The translations under genes and the position numbers were made by a program. From the NCBI GenBank assembly GCA_964545735.1, contig CAZJGS010000155.1, positions 1-5,516 on the forward strand: 5,516 nucleotides of DNA, given 5' to 3'. Every line of letters begins with the position of its first letter. Position 1 is the first letter of the stretch. The notes beneath the pieces were generated by a model, which was not told the DNA's origin, searched no databases, and saw nothing but the letters and a program-made list of their open reading frames with translations. Below are positions 1 through 5,190 of the stretch, one piece after another. The stretch comes from Pleomorphochaeta sp964545735 (GTDB lineage: Bacteria > Spirochaetota > Spirochaetia > Sphaerochaetales > Sphaerochaetaceae).

Positions 1-254
1 GGCGACAGGTCGCTATCACTTAAATAAAAAAATTCAAATTTATTTTTATCTAATTTACTTTTCAATAATCTTAACAAAGTGGTTTTTCCAGAACCACATT
101 CAGCGGTAAAAATGACAAATTTTTGTTCTTTAGCAGCAAACTCTAATCTGCTTAGTACTTCCTTATGAGACTCTGTAAGCATTAAAGATGAAACCTCAAT
201 ATCATTAGTAAAAGGAACTTTTTTAATATTATAAAACTTTTTAATATCAATCAT
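1..254 (-). CDS. ExeA/TniB/TnsC-like AAA+ transposition ATPase, N-terminal 84 codons (runs off window)
   Basis: The third gene of the minus-strand transposon operon; only its first 84 codons are present and the frame is still open at base 1. It opens MIDIKKFYNIKKVPFTND, which resembles the ExeA-type start (short lead, then a K-x-x-PF segment). It continues through a helical stretch (LTESHKEVLSRLEFA, residues 27-40) to a P-loop at about residues 50-59, TAECGSGKTT. The first Gly of the usual GxxxxGK[ST] loop is Ala51; the GSGKTT core is intact. Start: ATG at 254 sits 6 nt after AAGGAGG (261-267) and overlaps the transposase stop by 8 bases, so translation is probably coupled. ATPases of this class (MuB, TniB, TnsC, IstB) bind target DNA and activate their partner DDE transposase; that role is inferred from family and position. 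Walker B and later motifs lie outside the window, so intactness cannot be judged. Confidence 0.82.
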   Translation of the reverse strand, partial: MIDIKKFYNIKKVPFTNDIEVSSLMLTESHKEVLSRLEFAAKEQKFVIFTAECGSGKTTLLRLLKSKLDKNKFEFFYLSDSDLS

Positions 255-1665
255 TTTCTACCTCCTTAGGTAAGTTATGGAATTTAATAGCAACTTCTTG
301 GCTATTGCTATGCTGTTTATTATCTCTTTCTGCCTTAGAAGCTAAGTTAAGGTTGTATTTAGGATTTTCTTTTGCATAATTTGAGCGAATAGCTTTTAAC
401 TCCTCTGAATGTGTAGTCTCGATTTTTGATCGACCATCCACATATATTTTCTTTGGGTTAGTAACAAAAGATCCTATAGTTACTGGTGTAGCAATTTCAT
501 CTTCAAAACCAACTTTTCTTACAAGAATCTTTTCCATTTCTCGAGGATCATATATAGCTTCAATATCAAGGGCAATTAGATTTATGTTATGAACATCATA
601 ATATTTGCCATCAATAGAAATTGTGCAATCTTTATTAACTTTCCTAGTAACTCTGGTAGAGAAAGCTTCTTCTATCTTCTTACTGCTAATAAAGTTTAAA
701 GGTTGACTGTCGTTCCTGAATGCTTGTTCTGGAGTTCCTTCTCTTATACTCGAATGAGTTTTGTTGTTGTAGTATTCAGAAATCCAGGCATCATAATTAA
801 GATTTAGTTCTTCAATTGAACTATATCCTTCAAGAGCAGCCTCTGATAAAAACTTATCTAAAGTTCGATTTATACGTTCGATTAGGCCCTTCCCCTCGGG
901 GCTATAAATTTTAGCGTGACATATTTTTATACCAAGTTTGGAGCATATTAACTTTAACTTCTTTGACACGTAGGCCTTGCCATTGTCGAGGTAAATACCA
1001 AGTGGTTTTCCAAAATGTTCCACTACTCTTCTAAGAGAATCTTCTACTTCATAAAAAGTTTGGCGTGTATAAAATTTTCCATCTAAAATCATTCTAGAGC
1101 TGTTATCCACCCAAGCTGTCCAATAAACCTGGATATATTTTCCATTTTGACCTATTGGAAGAAAGCATGCATATTTAAAGTCAGACTGTAATTGTTCCAT
1201 TCGATGTTGTTTTCGATATCTTCTAGTTGCAACACCCTTTGATTGAATATATTTACTCATTTGTTTTTTTGAAAAACCCTGATTTTGGAAATAACGTTGT
1301 AAAGTTGATCTTTTTATTTCATCTTTTTCAACATCACCTCTATTTTCAAGTATGAAAATAATGTCTTTGATGCTTCTACTTGGGTTTTCTCGACGTAATA
1401 TAATTGCTGCAGATAAAATCTCTGGTCTAATTACTTTCAAAGATTCATCTTTTCTTATTTTAGGCTTTAGTGCCTCAAATCCACCATCTTTATAACTTTG
1501 ATAGTACCTTTTTAGCGTACGAACAGAAGGACCGCCATTATTGCTTGTATATTTCATACGCTTTAAACGGTCTTTATTTGATAAATTATCATCAAGAGCT
1601 GGTAATATTAATTCATACCGAGCTAATGCCACATCTTCTACATGTAATGGTTCATGTTCTGCCAT
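247..1665 (-). CDS. DDE transposase, retroviral-integrase fold with Mu-type C-terminal region
   Basis: A 472-residue transposase starting at MAEHEPLH. The chosen ATG (1665) has AGGAGG 6 nt upstream; the ATG at 1716 overlaps the preceding gene and has no such site. Residues about 27-68 look like a helix-turn-helix DNA-binding region, with a second helical segment at about 80-125. The catalytic core is clear: Asp162 (LQSDFKYA), Asp227 (IYLDNGKAY) and Glu263 (GKGLIERINRTL), giving DD35E spacing, followed by the expected basic helix. Residues about 325-400 (ISIDGKYYDVHNINL, then AIYDPREMEKILV) fit the small beta-barrel Mu-transposase C-terminal domain. The last 60 or so residues are charged and repetitive, a plausible contact for the ATPase, as in MuA-MuB and TnsB-TnsC (inference). 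It lies 40 nt after the helper gene and overlaps the ATPase start by 8 bases. The frame looks intact. I cannot assign a named IS or Tn. Confidence 0.93.
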   Translation of the reverse strand: MAEHEPLHVEDVALARYELILPALDDNLSNKDRLKRMKYTSNNGGPSVRTLKRYYQSYKDGGFEALKPKIRKDESLKVIRPEILSAAIILRRENPSRSIKDIIFILENRGDVEKDEIKRSTLQRYFQNQGFSKKQMSKYIQSKGVATRRYRKQHRMEQLQSDFKYACFLPIGQNGKYIQVYWTAWVDNSSRMILDGKFYTRQTFYEVEDSLRRVVEHFGKPLGIYLDNGKAYVSKKLKLICSKLGIKICHAKIYSPEGKGLIERINRTLDKFLSEAALEGYSSIEELNLNYDAWISEYYNNKTHSSIREGTPEQAFRNDSQPLNFISSKKIEEAFSTRVTRKVNKDCTISIDGKYYDVHNINLIALDIEAIYDPREMEKILVRKVGFEDEIATPVTIGSFVTNPKKIYVDGRSKIETTHSEELKAIRSNYAKENPKYNLNLASKAERDNKQHSNSQEVAIKFHNLPKEVEND

Positions 1666-1671
1666 TATATT

Positions 1672-1677
1672 CCTCCT
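1672..1677 (-). promoter_or_regulatory. Shine-Dalgarno of the DDE transposase, inside a small hairpin
   Basis: On the minus strand AGGAGG lies 6 nt before the ATG at 1665 and decides that start. Five of its six bases pair in a 6-bp stem: TAGGAG (complement of 1673-1678) with CTCCTA (complement of 1692-1697), loop 13-14 nt. The upstream helper gene stops at 1706-1708, so a terminating ribosome would cover the upstream arm and free the site. This is a plausible translational-coupling device; the stem is short and AT-rich. Confidence 0.6.
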
Positions 1678-1705
1678 AGTATTTGGTATATTAGGAGTAT
1701 ATAAG

Positions 1706-2260
1706 CTACAAATCATCTTTTACAAATAGAACTTGTTGAAAGGCAAATTGCTGAGTAAAATTGTATATATACCAGATTTCACTTAATAATTGTCCACATT
1801 CATCTACCTTGGAATGTTTTATTTCATATTTTAATGATGATAGAATATCTTTTTTTACAAGATGAGTATTAATAACAATTAAAGCTAATAATAGATCCAT
1901 ATTTGAAGATTTTTGTTCAAATTCTTCTCTCCAGTGTTTGGGTGTTAGAACAGACATATCTTCTTGAGCTTCTTTATCTTCAGAGCAGATATATTCTTCA
2001 ATAATACTTGCTGAATATTGTTTATAAGGAATAAGGGTATCTGGTAAAATAGTATAATAGAGTTTATGAGTCTTTGTTGTATGCCCTTTTTTTTGGCCTA
2101 TATCGCAGTTACAACAATATACTGGAACCAAATAATGAAGAGTTTTAAAAAAGAATTTCTCACTTCTAGCTCTAAATCCATTACAACTCATTGCCTTTCC
2201 ACAATAAGGACAAACAATTTTTATTCTATCATCAATAGCTATTTTAACGCTATGATAATC
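1706..2260 (-). CDS. Zinc-ribbon helper protein of the transposon (DUF6431-like)
   Basis: First gene of the minus-strand transposon operon. The frame is open from the stop at 2261-2263 to the TAG at 1706. The first ATG in frame is 2191, but it would leave out a clear CPYCGKA motif just upstream (2192-2212), so the true start is probably further 5'. No ATG, GTG or TTG exists in the open part, leaving a rare start (for example ATT at 2236) or a frameshift. From the ATG, residues 26-29 are CCNC, which with CPYC makes a four-cysteine zinc ribbon. It is followed by THKLYYTILPDTLIPYKQYS (41-60), which resembles the LP-x-L-x-PY-x-QYS motif I associate with DUF6431 proteins found beside transposases. 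The C-terminal half is helical without a recognised domain. Function is not established; assembly or target-site binding is a guess from position. A similar gene precedes the other transposase in this window. Confidence 0.68.
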   Translation of the reverse strand, partial: DYHSVKIAIDDRIKIVCPYCGKAMSCNGFRARSEKFFFKTLHYLVPVYCCNCDIGQKKGHTTKTHKLYYTILPDTLIPYKQYSASIIEEYICSEDKEAQEDMSVLTPKHWREEFEQKSSNMDLLLALIVINTHLVKKDILSSLKYEIKHSKVDECGQLLSEIWYIYNFTQQFAFQQVLFVKDDL

Positions 2261-2325
2261 TTATTCTTAATTAGAGTGGGAACTTTCTTGAATTTGAAAT
2301 GAATTGATGATAACATAATAATCAT
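2239..2325 (-). other. Short upstream frame overlapping the helper gene, possibly its N-terminus by -1 frameshift
   Basis: An ATG at 2325 opens a 28-codon frame (begins MIIMLSSIHFKFKK) ending TAG at 2239-2241, inside the 5' open part of the helper frame. It ends TTA AAA TAG, where a -1 slip on A-AAA would continue as ATA GCT ATT GAT into the helper frame and on to CPYC. That would supply the missing ATG start. The run has only four A residues and there is no classical slippery heptamer, so a true frameshift mutation or an unrelated chance frame is equally possible. No good ribosome-binding site precedes the ATG. Confidence 0.3.
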
Positions 2326-2334
2326 GTTTTGTAT

Positions 2335-2384
2335 AAAAGTGAAACCTTAATTAACTTGTCGGAAAATTAGGAGGTTTCACTTTT
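2335..2384. terminator. Bidirectional stem-loop, likely rho-independent terminator
   Basis: A perfect 13-bp stem: AAAAGTGAAACCT (2335-2347) pairs with AGGTTTCACTTTT (2372-2384). Inside it, TAATT (2348-2352) pairs with AATTA (2365-2369) beyond a two-base GG bulge. On the plus strand the stem runs into TTTTTTCTCC and then an eight-T tract; on the minus strand it ends TTTTATAC. It stands between the 3' end of the interrupted gene (2573) and the transposon operon, so its likely job is to stop leftward transcripts from entering the transposon. No plus-strand gene is seen that would need it in that direction. It could also be part of the transposon end. Confidence 0.65.
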
Positions 2385-2572
2385 TTCTCCTCTTTTTTTT
2401 AATTTAAATCTAAATATTAAAGTCATTATATAATAGCTAACTTGATAAAGAAAGGTGACAACCTGATTATCTTATTTTGCATTATTAGACAAAAATATTA
2501 ATCGGCAAAGAGAAGACTAGAGTGAGCAATAACAATATAGCAAACATTAAGAATCATAGTAATAACTTTCCT
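2385..2572. other. Gene-free AT-rich spacer
   Basis: Together with the stem-loop this fills the gap between the transposon operon and the interrupted gene. I see no coding frame, RNA gene or clear promoter. It contains TAACTTG at 2438-2444, matching TAACTTG at 2352-2358 (86 bp apart, TA two bases of spacer upstream of both). It also contains TGTCACC read on the minus strand from 2460, which could be the TG-type tip of the first transposon, but the other end is not available for comparison. Confidence 0.4.
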
Positions 2573-2804
2573 CTAACTTTTTCTATCAAATATAATAATT
2601 TTCTTACCTGCATCATCTTGTGTTTCAATCCTGTGAAGCGTAAGTTTATTATTAATTAACTTCCCAAATGCAGTATAATGACTAAGCTTTTCATACCAAT
2701 TCACAATCATAAACTTCCCTATACTTCCATCTTTCAAATAATAAATCCTTGCAAAAGGTTGTTCATAAAATTTGTCAATAAAATTAGTTGAGTGCCAAAA
2801 TTTA
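2573..2804 (-). pseudogene. 3' part of an interrupted unknown gene
   Basis: C-terminal fragment of a gene split by the IS1202-like insertion. After the shared KFWHSTNF segment inside the direct repeat it continues IDKFYEQPFARIYYLKDG and ends TAG at 2573. Joined to the fragment at 5164-5516 with one repeat copy removed, it gives an uninterrupted 558-base frame (185 codons plus stop). The first 68 residues after the junction are mixed, with several aromatic and basic residues and no motif I recognise. The fragment is also open into the insertion: a GTG at 2830, preceded by GAGG 5 nt upstream, would give an 85-residue fusion beginning with nine residues encoded by the IS end. Function unknown. 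Confidence 0.85.
2778..2804. repeat. 27-bp direct repeat, left copy (target-site duplication)
   Basis: Identical over 27 bases to 5164-5190; the match breaks at 2777/5163 (a against c) and at 2805/5191 (t against g). It lies in the same reading frame of the interrupted gene on both sides (encoding KFWHSTNF), which is what a target duplication made on insertion would give. A 27-bp duplication is very long for most IS families but matches that reported for IS1202 itself. Confidence 0.93.
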
Positions 2805-2805
2805 T

Positions 2806-2828
2806 CTAGCTCGAATAAGATTTTTTCC
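2806..2828 (+). repeat. Left terminal inverted repeat of the IS
   Basis: Aligned without gaps to the reverse complement of 5141-5163, 16 of 23 bases match; the inner part is best (CGAATAAGATTTTTTCC against CGAAAATGATTATTTCC, 14 of 17). The repeat starts one base inside the edge set by the direct repeat, so the exact tip is uncertain by one base. IS1202 is also described with imperfect 23-bp inverted repeats. Confidence 0.6.
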
Positions 2829-2916
2829 ACTTATTCCTCAAATGATTTTTTCCTTTATAGATAAAACTGTGTTTTAATAAAGTAAGACTTAGGAGAAAGT
2901 CCCTGAAGGAGGAAAA

Positions 2917-2962
2917 AAGAGGAAGCCATTTGTTGTTTAGTTACTATCAACGACTTCCTCTT
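2917..2962 (+). promoter_or_regulatory. Leader hairpin of the IS operon
   Basis: AAGAGGAAG (2917-2925) pairs with CTTCCTCTT (2954-2962), a perfect 9-bp stem; GTTG (2932-2935) and CAAC (2948-2951) can pair inside it. It lies just after another purine-rich SD-like run (AAGGAGG, 2906-2912) and in the 5' open part of the helper frame. If translation began at the ATT at 2928, which has GAGG 5 nt upstream, the hairpin would bury that start. Leader hairpins of this sort limit transposase synthesis from read-through transcripts in several IS families; that role here is inferred. Confidence 0.45.
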
Positions 2963-3047
2963 CATAAAAACATATGAAAATATTACCATCGTCTCGGCTA
3001 AAATTCAAGAGAATTACTATCCATCCTTAAGAAAGGGCAATGGAAAG

Positions 3048-3605
3048 ATGCTGTGTAGTAAATGCCTCAACCCGCTTGAGTATTCATTCTCTCGCAAAAG
3101 AAACCTGAGCTACACAGGAGAAGATGGCCCAATGACAAAAACAATCACTGTTGTCGTTGGCCATTGCCTTAAAGATGACCATTATTCAACAATTTTATCT
3201 GACGATAATGTCAGAAACAAGCAGTATTGTATCTCTGAAATACGCTCTGTACTAGAAAATAAGGTAAACTACTCGTTGGCAAGTGCCCGAACAAAAGCTT
3301 ACTGGAAGTCCTGGTTTAGGGAGATATGGGATGCTGTACTCAAGAATATCCAGCAATACATTGGCACAAATACCATTTGTAAAAATGATATCTCAATTGC
3401 ACTGAATACCTTTTTAAAGAAGTGTGACGATGACTGGCTCAGGTATGTTCTTGATCTCTTTTCCACTGAATTTAACAACCTTTGCATGTTCTTCGACACC
3501 ATATCCATTACCATCAGATTTGAGAGCAAGAATCTGCACAAACTTCATGTAAATGAGGTGGCAGAGTCTTCATGGAATGCTACAAAGCCACCTAGAGGAG
3601 GTTAA
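3048..3605 (+). CDS. Zinc-ribbon-like helper protein of the IS (DUF6431-like)
   Basis: First gene of the two-gene IS, 185 residues from the ATG at 3048, which is preceded by only a weak AAAGGG 10 nt upstream. The frame is open back to a TGA at 2904-2906 with no ATG, GTG or TTG, and the intervening codons read like protein (for example TYENITIVSAKIQENYYPSL), so the real start may be further 5' at a rare codon. From the ATG it begins MLCSKC, a Cys pair. The second half of the ribbon is reduced to GHC (residues 38-40), so metal binding may be altered. Then DDHYSTILSDDNVRNKQYCI (43-62) aligns with the TILPDTLIPYKQYS segment of the minus-strand helper. The rest is helical and Trp-rich (AYWKSWFREIWDAV, about 84-97). 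It ends 4 nt before the transposase and its last codons contain the transposase ribosome-binding site. Function not established. Confidence 0.75.
   Translation: MLCSKCLNPLEYSFSRKRNLSYTGEDGPMTKTITVVVGHCLKDDHYSTILSDDNVRNKQYCISEIRSVLENKVNYSLASARTKAYWKSWFREIWDAVLKNIQQYIGTNTICKNDISIALNTFLKKCDDDWLRYVLDLFSTEFNNLCMFFDTISITIRFESKNLHKLHVNEVAESSWNATKPPRGG
3596..3601 (+). promoter_or_regulatory. Shine-Dalgarno of the IS transposase within the helper's last codons
   Basis: AGGAGG lies 8 nt before the ATG at 3610 and is encoded by the helper's final Arg-Gly-Gly codons. It decides the 3610 start over the ATG at 3553, which lies inside the helper gene and has no such site. Helper and transposase are thus probably translated in a coupled way. 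Confidence 0.8.
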
Positions 3606-3609
3606 AGCG

Positions 3610-5049
3610 ATGGAACTCAAAGAATTATCAATCAATGAACAGGAGAAGTACAACACAACCAAGGAGGTTATTGAACTTGGTTGCACTGAAACTGCCATAC
3701 GAAGAGGCAAGACTAAGCTTGGGTGTACCAGGAAAACACTTCTAAAGTACATAAGATGGTATAAATGTGAAGATCTCTCTTTGTTCAGTCATCATAATAA
3801 GGGTCACAAGCCAACAACCACAAAATCAGAGGAAACGAGGAATCTAATCAAACAATTGTACAAAAATACCTACTGCAATGCTAGTTTTACTCATTTCTCA
3901 GAAATTCTCAGAGAGGATTACAATATTTCTGTATCTGATGGAACACTTCATTCAATACTAAAAGAAGCATATTTTGTTTCTCCTTGCTCAAAAAAAGCAA
4001 CCAAGAGAAAGATGGAAAAGCAGTTGAGGCTGATTGCAAGAAAGGAAAACCTCAGCAAAGCTGATAGCGAGCATGTTGCTATTGCATTTTCCATTCTTGA
4101 TGATGCTGATGCACATCCACGGAGGTCTAGAAGCAAGTATTTCGGTGAAATGATCCAAATGGATGCTAGCGAACTTATCTGGGTTCCTGGCGCCAGAAAA
4201 TGGCATCTTCATGTTGCCATAGATGATGCAACCAGCGAAGTGGTAGGTGCTTGCTTCGATACACAAGAAACTCTAAACGGTTATTACAACGTGCTATATA
4301 TGATTCTCAAAATTCATGGGATACCCTCTCTTTTTTTAACTGATAGACGAACAGTTTTTGAATATAGCCAACTTAGCAAGCCCAATGAAGAAAAAGATAC
4401 CTTTACACAGTTCTCTGCAGCCTGCAAAACTCTTGGAATTGAGATTGAGGCAACCTCCATTGCCCAACACAAAGGTCGGGTAGAACGGCTTAACAGAACT
4501 CTTCAGGGCCGTATTCCCGTGGAGCTTGTGCGAAAGGGGATTACTACCATTGAAGCCGCAAACGCCTTTCTTTGGGAATATTTGCCTAAGTTTAATACCC
4601 AGTTTTCTCTTAAAGATGAGAAGGATCTTGATACCAGCACCTTCCTCGAGGCTCCATCTGAGGCTGATATTAATTCCATCTTGGCGGTGGTCACACAGCG
4701 CATCATTGATTGTGGGCATAGCATTAAGTACCACAATTCGTACTACCAACCCTGTGTTCAGTACCCGAATGGCTTGCGTCCACGATTTTATATAAAGGGC
4801 ACAAAAGCTCTTGTCATCAAGGCTTTTGACGGAACACTGCTTGCCAACATCAAGGAAGAGCTTTACATTCTTAAAGAAGTTGAAAAGAGAAAAACCCACA
4901 GTAATGAGTTTGATCTTGAATTAAGACCTCTAAACAAGGAAAAAAGGAAATACAAGCCTGCCCCTGATCATCCTTGGAAGACAAATTTACTTACCACAAG
5001 AGTGCTCAAAACCCATATTGCCGAATCGAGAGAAGACTATCGGGGATGA
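3610..5049 (+). CDS. IS1202-family (ISNCY) DDE transposase
   Basis: A 479-residue transposase starting MELKELSINEQEKY. The N-terminal 130 residues hold helix-turn-helix-type DNA-binding segments (about 12-50 and 72-120). The catalytic core has the IS1202/ISDol1 hallmarks: GEMIQMDASELIWV (Asp185), the AIDDAT strand (about 203-208), ETLNGYYNVL (220-229), LTDRRTVFEY (Asp245), KDTFTQF (262-268) and QHKGRVERLNRTLQ (Glu292). The second Asp and the Glu are 46 residues apart, longer than the usual 34-35, consistent with this family. The C-terminal part (about 350-440) looks like a beta-rich DNA-binding region and ends in a basic tail. The length is usual for the family and no frame break is seen. It catalyses cut or copy and strand transfer of the IS; the 27-bp duplication flanking the element is its expected product. 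Confidence 0.95.
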   Translation: MELKELSINEQEKYNTTKEVIELGCTETAIRRGKTKLGCTRKTLLKYIRWYKCEDLSLFSHHNKGHKPTTTKSEETRNLIKQLYKNTYCNASFTHFSEILREDYNISVSDGTLHSILKEAYFVSPCSKKATKRKMEKQLRLIARKENLSKADSEHVAIAFSILDDADAHPRRSRSKYFGEMIQMDASELIWVPGARKWHLHVAIDDATSEVVGACFDTQETLNGYYNVLYMILKIHGIPSLFLTDRRTVFEYSQLSKPNEEKDTFTQFSAACKTLGIEIEATSIAQHKGRVERLNRTLQGRIPVELVRKGITTIEAANAFLWEYLPKFNTQFSLKDEKDLDTSTFLEAPSEADINSILAVVTQRIIDCGHSIKYHNSYYQPCVQYPNGLRPRFYIKGTKALVIKAFDGTLLANIKEELYILKEVEKRKTHSNEFDLELRPLNKEKRKYKPAPDHPWKTNLLTTRVLKTHIAESREDYRG

Positions 5050-5053
5050 AGCG

Positions 5054-5125
5054 ATGATTCAAACACTAAAACTTACACACGTAAAGAAAAAAAATATTAA
5101 AAACACCCAGAATACTTATTTTTAG
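5054..5125 (+). CDS. Possible 23-codon frame after the transposase
   Basis: An ATG 4 nt after the transposase stop opens a short Lys/Thr/Asn-rich frame (MIQTLKLTHVKKKNIK...) ending TAG at 5123-5125. The bases before it (GAAGCG-ATG) echo those before the transposase (AAAGCG-ATG), but there is no strong ribosome-binding site. It could be a small IS peptide, a decayed C-terminal piece, or chance. I do not recognise it. Confidence 0.2.
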   Translation: MIQTLKLTHVKKKNIKNTQNTYF

Positions 5126-5140
5126 CGATTTTAGAGAGGA

Positions 5141-5163
5141 GGAAATAATCATTTTCGGTTTAC
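5141..5163 (-). repeat. Right terminal inverted repeat of the IS
   Basis: The reverse complement (starting GTAAACCGAAAATG) matches the left tip at 16 of 23 bases. It abuts the right copy of the 27-bp direct repeat exactly. It also supplies the TAA (5160-5162) that stops the 5' fragment of the interrupted gene one codon after the junction. Confidence 0.6.
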
Positions 5164-5190
5164 ATAAAATTAGTTGAGTGCCAAAATTTA
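5164..5190. repeat. 27-bp direct repeat, right copy (target-site duplication)
   Basis: Perfect copy of 2778-2804, immediately outside the right inverted repeat of the IS. See the left copy for how it was delimited. Confidence 0.93.

Larger units (their letters stand above)
1..2325 (-). mobile_element. Multi-gene DDE transposon (helper, transposase, ATPase), one end only
   Basis: Three tightly spaced minus-strand genes form a transposition module: zinc-ribbon helper, DDE transposase with Mu-type C-terminus, and ExeA/TniB-like ATPase. A transposase plus dedicated AAA+ ATPase is the plan of Mu, Tn552, Tn5053 and Tn7-type elements, in which the ATPase picks or guards target sites. The element continues past base 1, so the ATPase remainder, any cargo and the other end are not seen. 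The boundary given at 2325 is the outermost supported coding position; the physical end may lie further right, up to about 2460. Confidence 0.6.
2805..5163 (+). mobile_element. IS1202-family (ISNCY) insertion sequence with two genes
   Basis: A 2359-bp element bounded by the 27-bp direct repeat, with imperfect 23-bp terminal inverted repeats and an IS1202-type transposase. It also carries a zinc-ribbon helper gene upstream of the transposase, which accounts for its length beyond the 1.7 kb of classical IS1202. It interrupts a minus-strand gene and its own genes read the opposite way. Its interior is richer in G+C than its surroundings: bases 4681-4740 contain 29 G/C of 60, against 11 of 60 at 5281-5340 in the host gene, which points to recent arrival from a different genome background. 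The left tip could be 2805 or 2806. Transposase and helper frames are uninterrupted, and perfect repeats suggest a recent insertion. Confidence 0.9.

Noticed and set aside
2066..2302. Plus-strand 78-codon frame antisense to the minus-strand helper
   Set aside because: It overlaps the zinc-ribbon coding sequence, and its hydrophobic look is the expected reverse reading of Lys-rich codons.
2424..2460. TATAAT-like box at 2429-2434 as a promoter
   Set aside because: Neither strand has a convincing -35 element at 16-18 bp, and the surrounding DNA is so AT-rich that such boxes are expected by chance.
2850..2878. TTTAAT box before the IS operon as its promoter
   Set aside because: The sequence 17 bp upstream (TTCCTT) is a poor -35 match; not strong enough to annotate.
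4336..4899. Long minus-strand open frame opposite the IS transposase (187 codons), with shorter ones at 3299-3541, 3988-4266 and 4503-4736
   Set aside because: They lie antisense to well-supported catalytic-domain coding sequence, lack ribosome-binding sites and recognisable motifs; they are shadows of the transposase and helper genes.
5134..5153. GAGGAGG near the right IS end followed by ATT as a gene start
   Set aside because: The ATT frame leads into the antisense of the interrupted gene with no supported plus-strand coding; probably chance purine-rich sequence in the IS end.
2778..5190. The 27-bp repeats as a CRISPR or recombinase attachment pair
   Set aside because: Only two copies, no spacers, no tyrosine or serine recombinase in the insertion; the DDE transposase family and inverted repeats explain them as a target duplication.
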